Below are positions 5,463-5,466 of a DNA stretch of 5,466 bases, piece after piece. Numbering within the stretch: position 1 is the first letter of the stretch; every line of letters begins with the position of its first letter. Below the pieces are notes generated by a model that worked only from the letters and a program-made list of their open reading frames with translations, was not told the origin of the DNA and did no database searches. The stretch comes from an uncultured Methylophilus sp. (GTDB lineage: Bacteria > Pseudomonadota > Gammaproteobacteria > Burkholderiales > Methylophilaceae): contig CAKZJM010000134.1 of the NCBI GenBank assembly GCA_936943315.1, positions 1 to 5,466 of the forward strand, given 5' to 3'. Position numbers and translations under genes: made by a program.

Positions 5463-5466
5463 ACAC

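Noticed and set aside
1..5466. CRISPR array, phage, toxin-antitoxin or other defence system
   Set aside because: No regularly spaced repeats, no nuclease, integrase or transposase motifs; nearly all the sequence is assigned to metabolic, regulatory and membrane genes.

Overview
The window looks like a chromosomal segment from a betaproteobacterium. The inference rests on the gene set and order: argH is divergent from an AlgZ/AlgR-type two-component pair, and hemC lies beyond that pair, as in the argH-algZ-algR-hemC neighbourhood known from Pseudomonas and many betaproteobacteria. The style of the proteins suggests the Methylophilaceae (methylotrophs), but this is recall and not a search result. 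Nothing points to a plasmid, phage or island: all six genes are intact or cut only by the window edge, and five are of recognisable family.

Layout from left to right. Bases 1-429 (minus) hold the N-terminal half of hemC, the tetrapyrrole enzyme hydroxymethylbilane synthase, cut by the window edge. Bases 430-612 are a divergent intergenic region with a plausible extended -10 promoter for hemC. Bases 613-1281 (plus) encode a small MscS-related membrane protein made of transmembrane helices only. A perfect 10-bp hairpin at 1301-1325 serves as a shared terminator for this gene and for the converging regulator gene. Bases 1327-3085 (minus) are the overlapping pair of an AlgZ/FimS-like sensor kinase and an AlgR-like LytTR response regulator. 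A short region (about 3086-3188) carries overlapping divergent promoter candidates for the kinase and for argH. Argininosuccinate lyase (argH) runs to 4607 on the plus strand and shares one base (stop/start ATGA-type junction) with an unrecognised 241-residue membrane-anchored protein that has a LysM-like segment. Bases 5333-5466 contain AT-rich inverted repeats and a 12-bp perfect hairpin that looks like an intergenic repeat.

How the genes relate: argH and hemC are housekeeping biosynthetic genes (arginine and haem/sirohaem). The two-component system probably senses an unknown envelope or intracellular signal and regulates genes through a LytTR DNA-binding domain. No direct link between it and the flanking enzymes is visible apart from the conserved neighbourhood. 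The most unusual points are the oppositely oriented MscS-like gene wedged between algR and hemC, the non-canonical ATP-lid motif of the kinase, the tight promoter overlap between kinase and argH, the unknown protein translationally coupled to argH with an abrupt base-composition change in its last third, and the hairpin repeat at the right edge. I see no CRISPR array, insertion sequence, tRNA or rRNA, and no evidence for a wholly new multi-gene system.
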